From an uncultured SAR116 cluster alpha proteobacterium (lineage in GTDB: Bacteria; Pseudomonadota; Alphaproteobacteria; Puniceispirillales; Puniceispirillaceae), in NCBI GenBank assembly GCA_902520575.1, contig CABYOG010000059.1, positions 1 through 5,074 on the forward strand: a stretch of 5,074 nt of DNA, written 5' to 3'. The notes under the pieces were generated by a model. It was not told the origin of the DNA. It ran no database searches and saw nothing but the letters and a program-made list of their open reading frames with translations. The translations under genes and the position numbers were made by a program. Below, one piece after another: positions 5,071-5,074 of this stretch. The stretch's first letter is position 1. Every line of letters begins with the position of its first letter.

Positions 5071-5074
5071 TGCA

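Overview
The window looks like a stretch of bacterial chromosome from a proteobacterium-like, AT-leaning genome. Genes are dense, Shine-Dalgarno sites are AGGAG-type, and stops are mostly TAA. A marine alphaproteobacterium is a guess from codon choice and gene content only; nothing in the window fixes the taxon. I see no transposase, phage gene, CRISPR array, tRNA or rRNA.

Layout: (1) 1-201, the 3' end of a dienelactone hydrolase-type gene, then a short-chain dehydrogenase/reductase (SDR, 319-1065), both on the + strand. (2) A convergent three-gene minus-strand operon, read from 3243 down to 1079: a SAM-dependent methyltransferase with a long N-terminal extension, a small protein of about 88 residues that I do not recognise, and an acetoacetate-decarboxylase-fold protein. 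(3) A divergent 216-bp intergenic region (3244-3459) with an inverted repeat touching the methyltransferase ribosome site, an imperfect direct repeat and a probable promoter. (4) On the + strand, an alpha/beta-hydrolase-fold protein (3460-4275) and a class II aldolase/adducin-type protein (4337-5056), then a short inverted repeat at the window edge.

The families (dienelactone hydrolase, SDR, acetoacetate-decarboxylase fold, methyltransferase, alpha/beta hydrolase, class II aldolase) suggest a catabolic or secondary-metabolism cluster for a small oxygenated carbon compound. I cannot name a known pathway with this gene set. The most notable point is that several enzymes keep their fold signatures but lack defining catalytic residues. 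The acetoacetate-decarboxylase-like protein has Gln-Leu where the Schiff-base Lys-Lys pair should be. The alpha/beta hydrolase has Ala at the nucleophile and Asp at the catalytic His. The aldolase-like protein keeps its metal histidines but not the usual Pro-Ser-x-Glu motif. The reading frames are intact, so these look like re-purposed enzymes rather than decaying genes.

A second notable point is regulatory. The two rightmost genes share a T-rich/TAGACTTGC upstream motif that fits a -10 region. In front of the aldolase-like gene it lies only six bases from the ATG and there is no ribosome site, which suggests a leaderless transcript.
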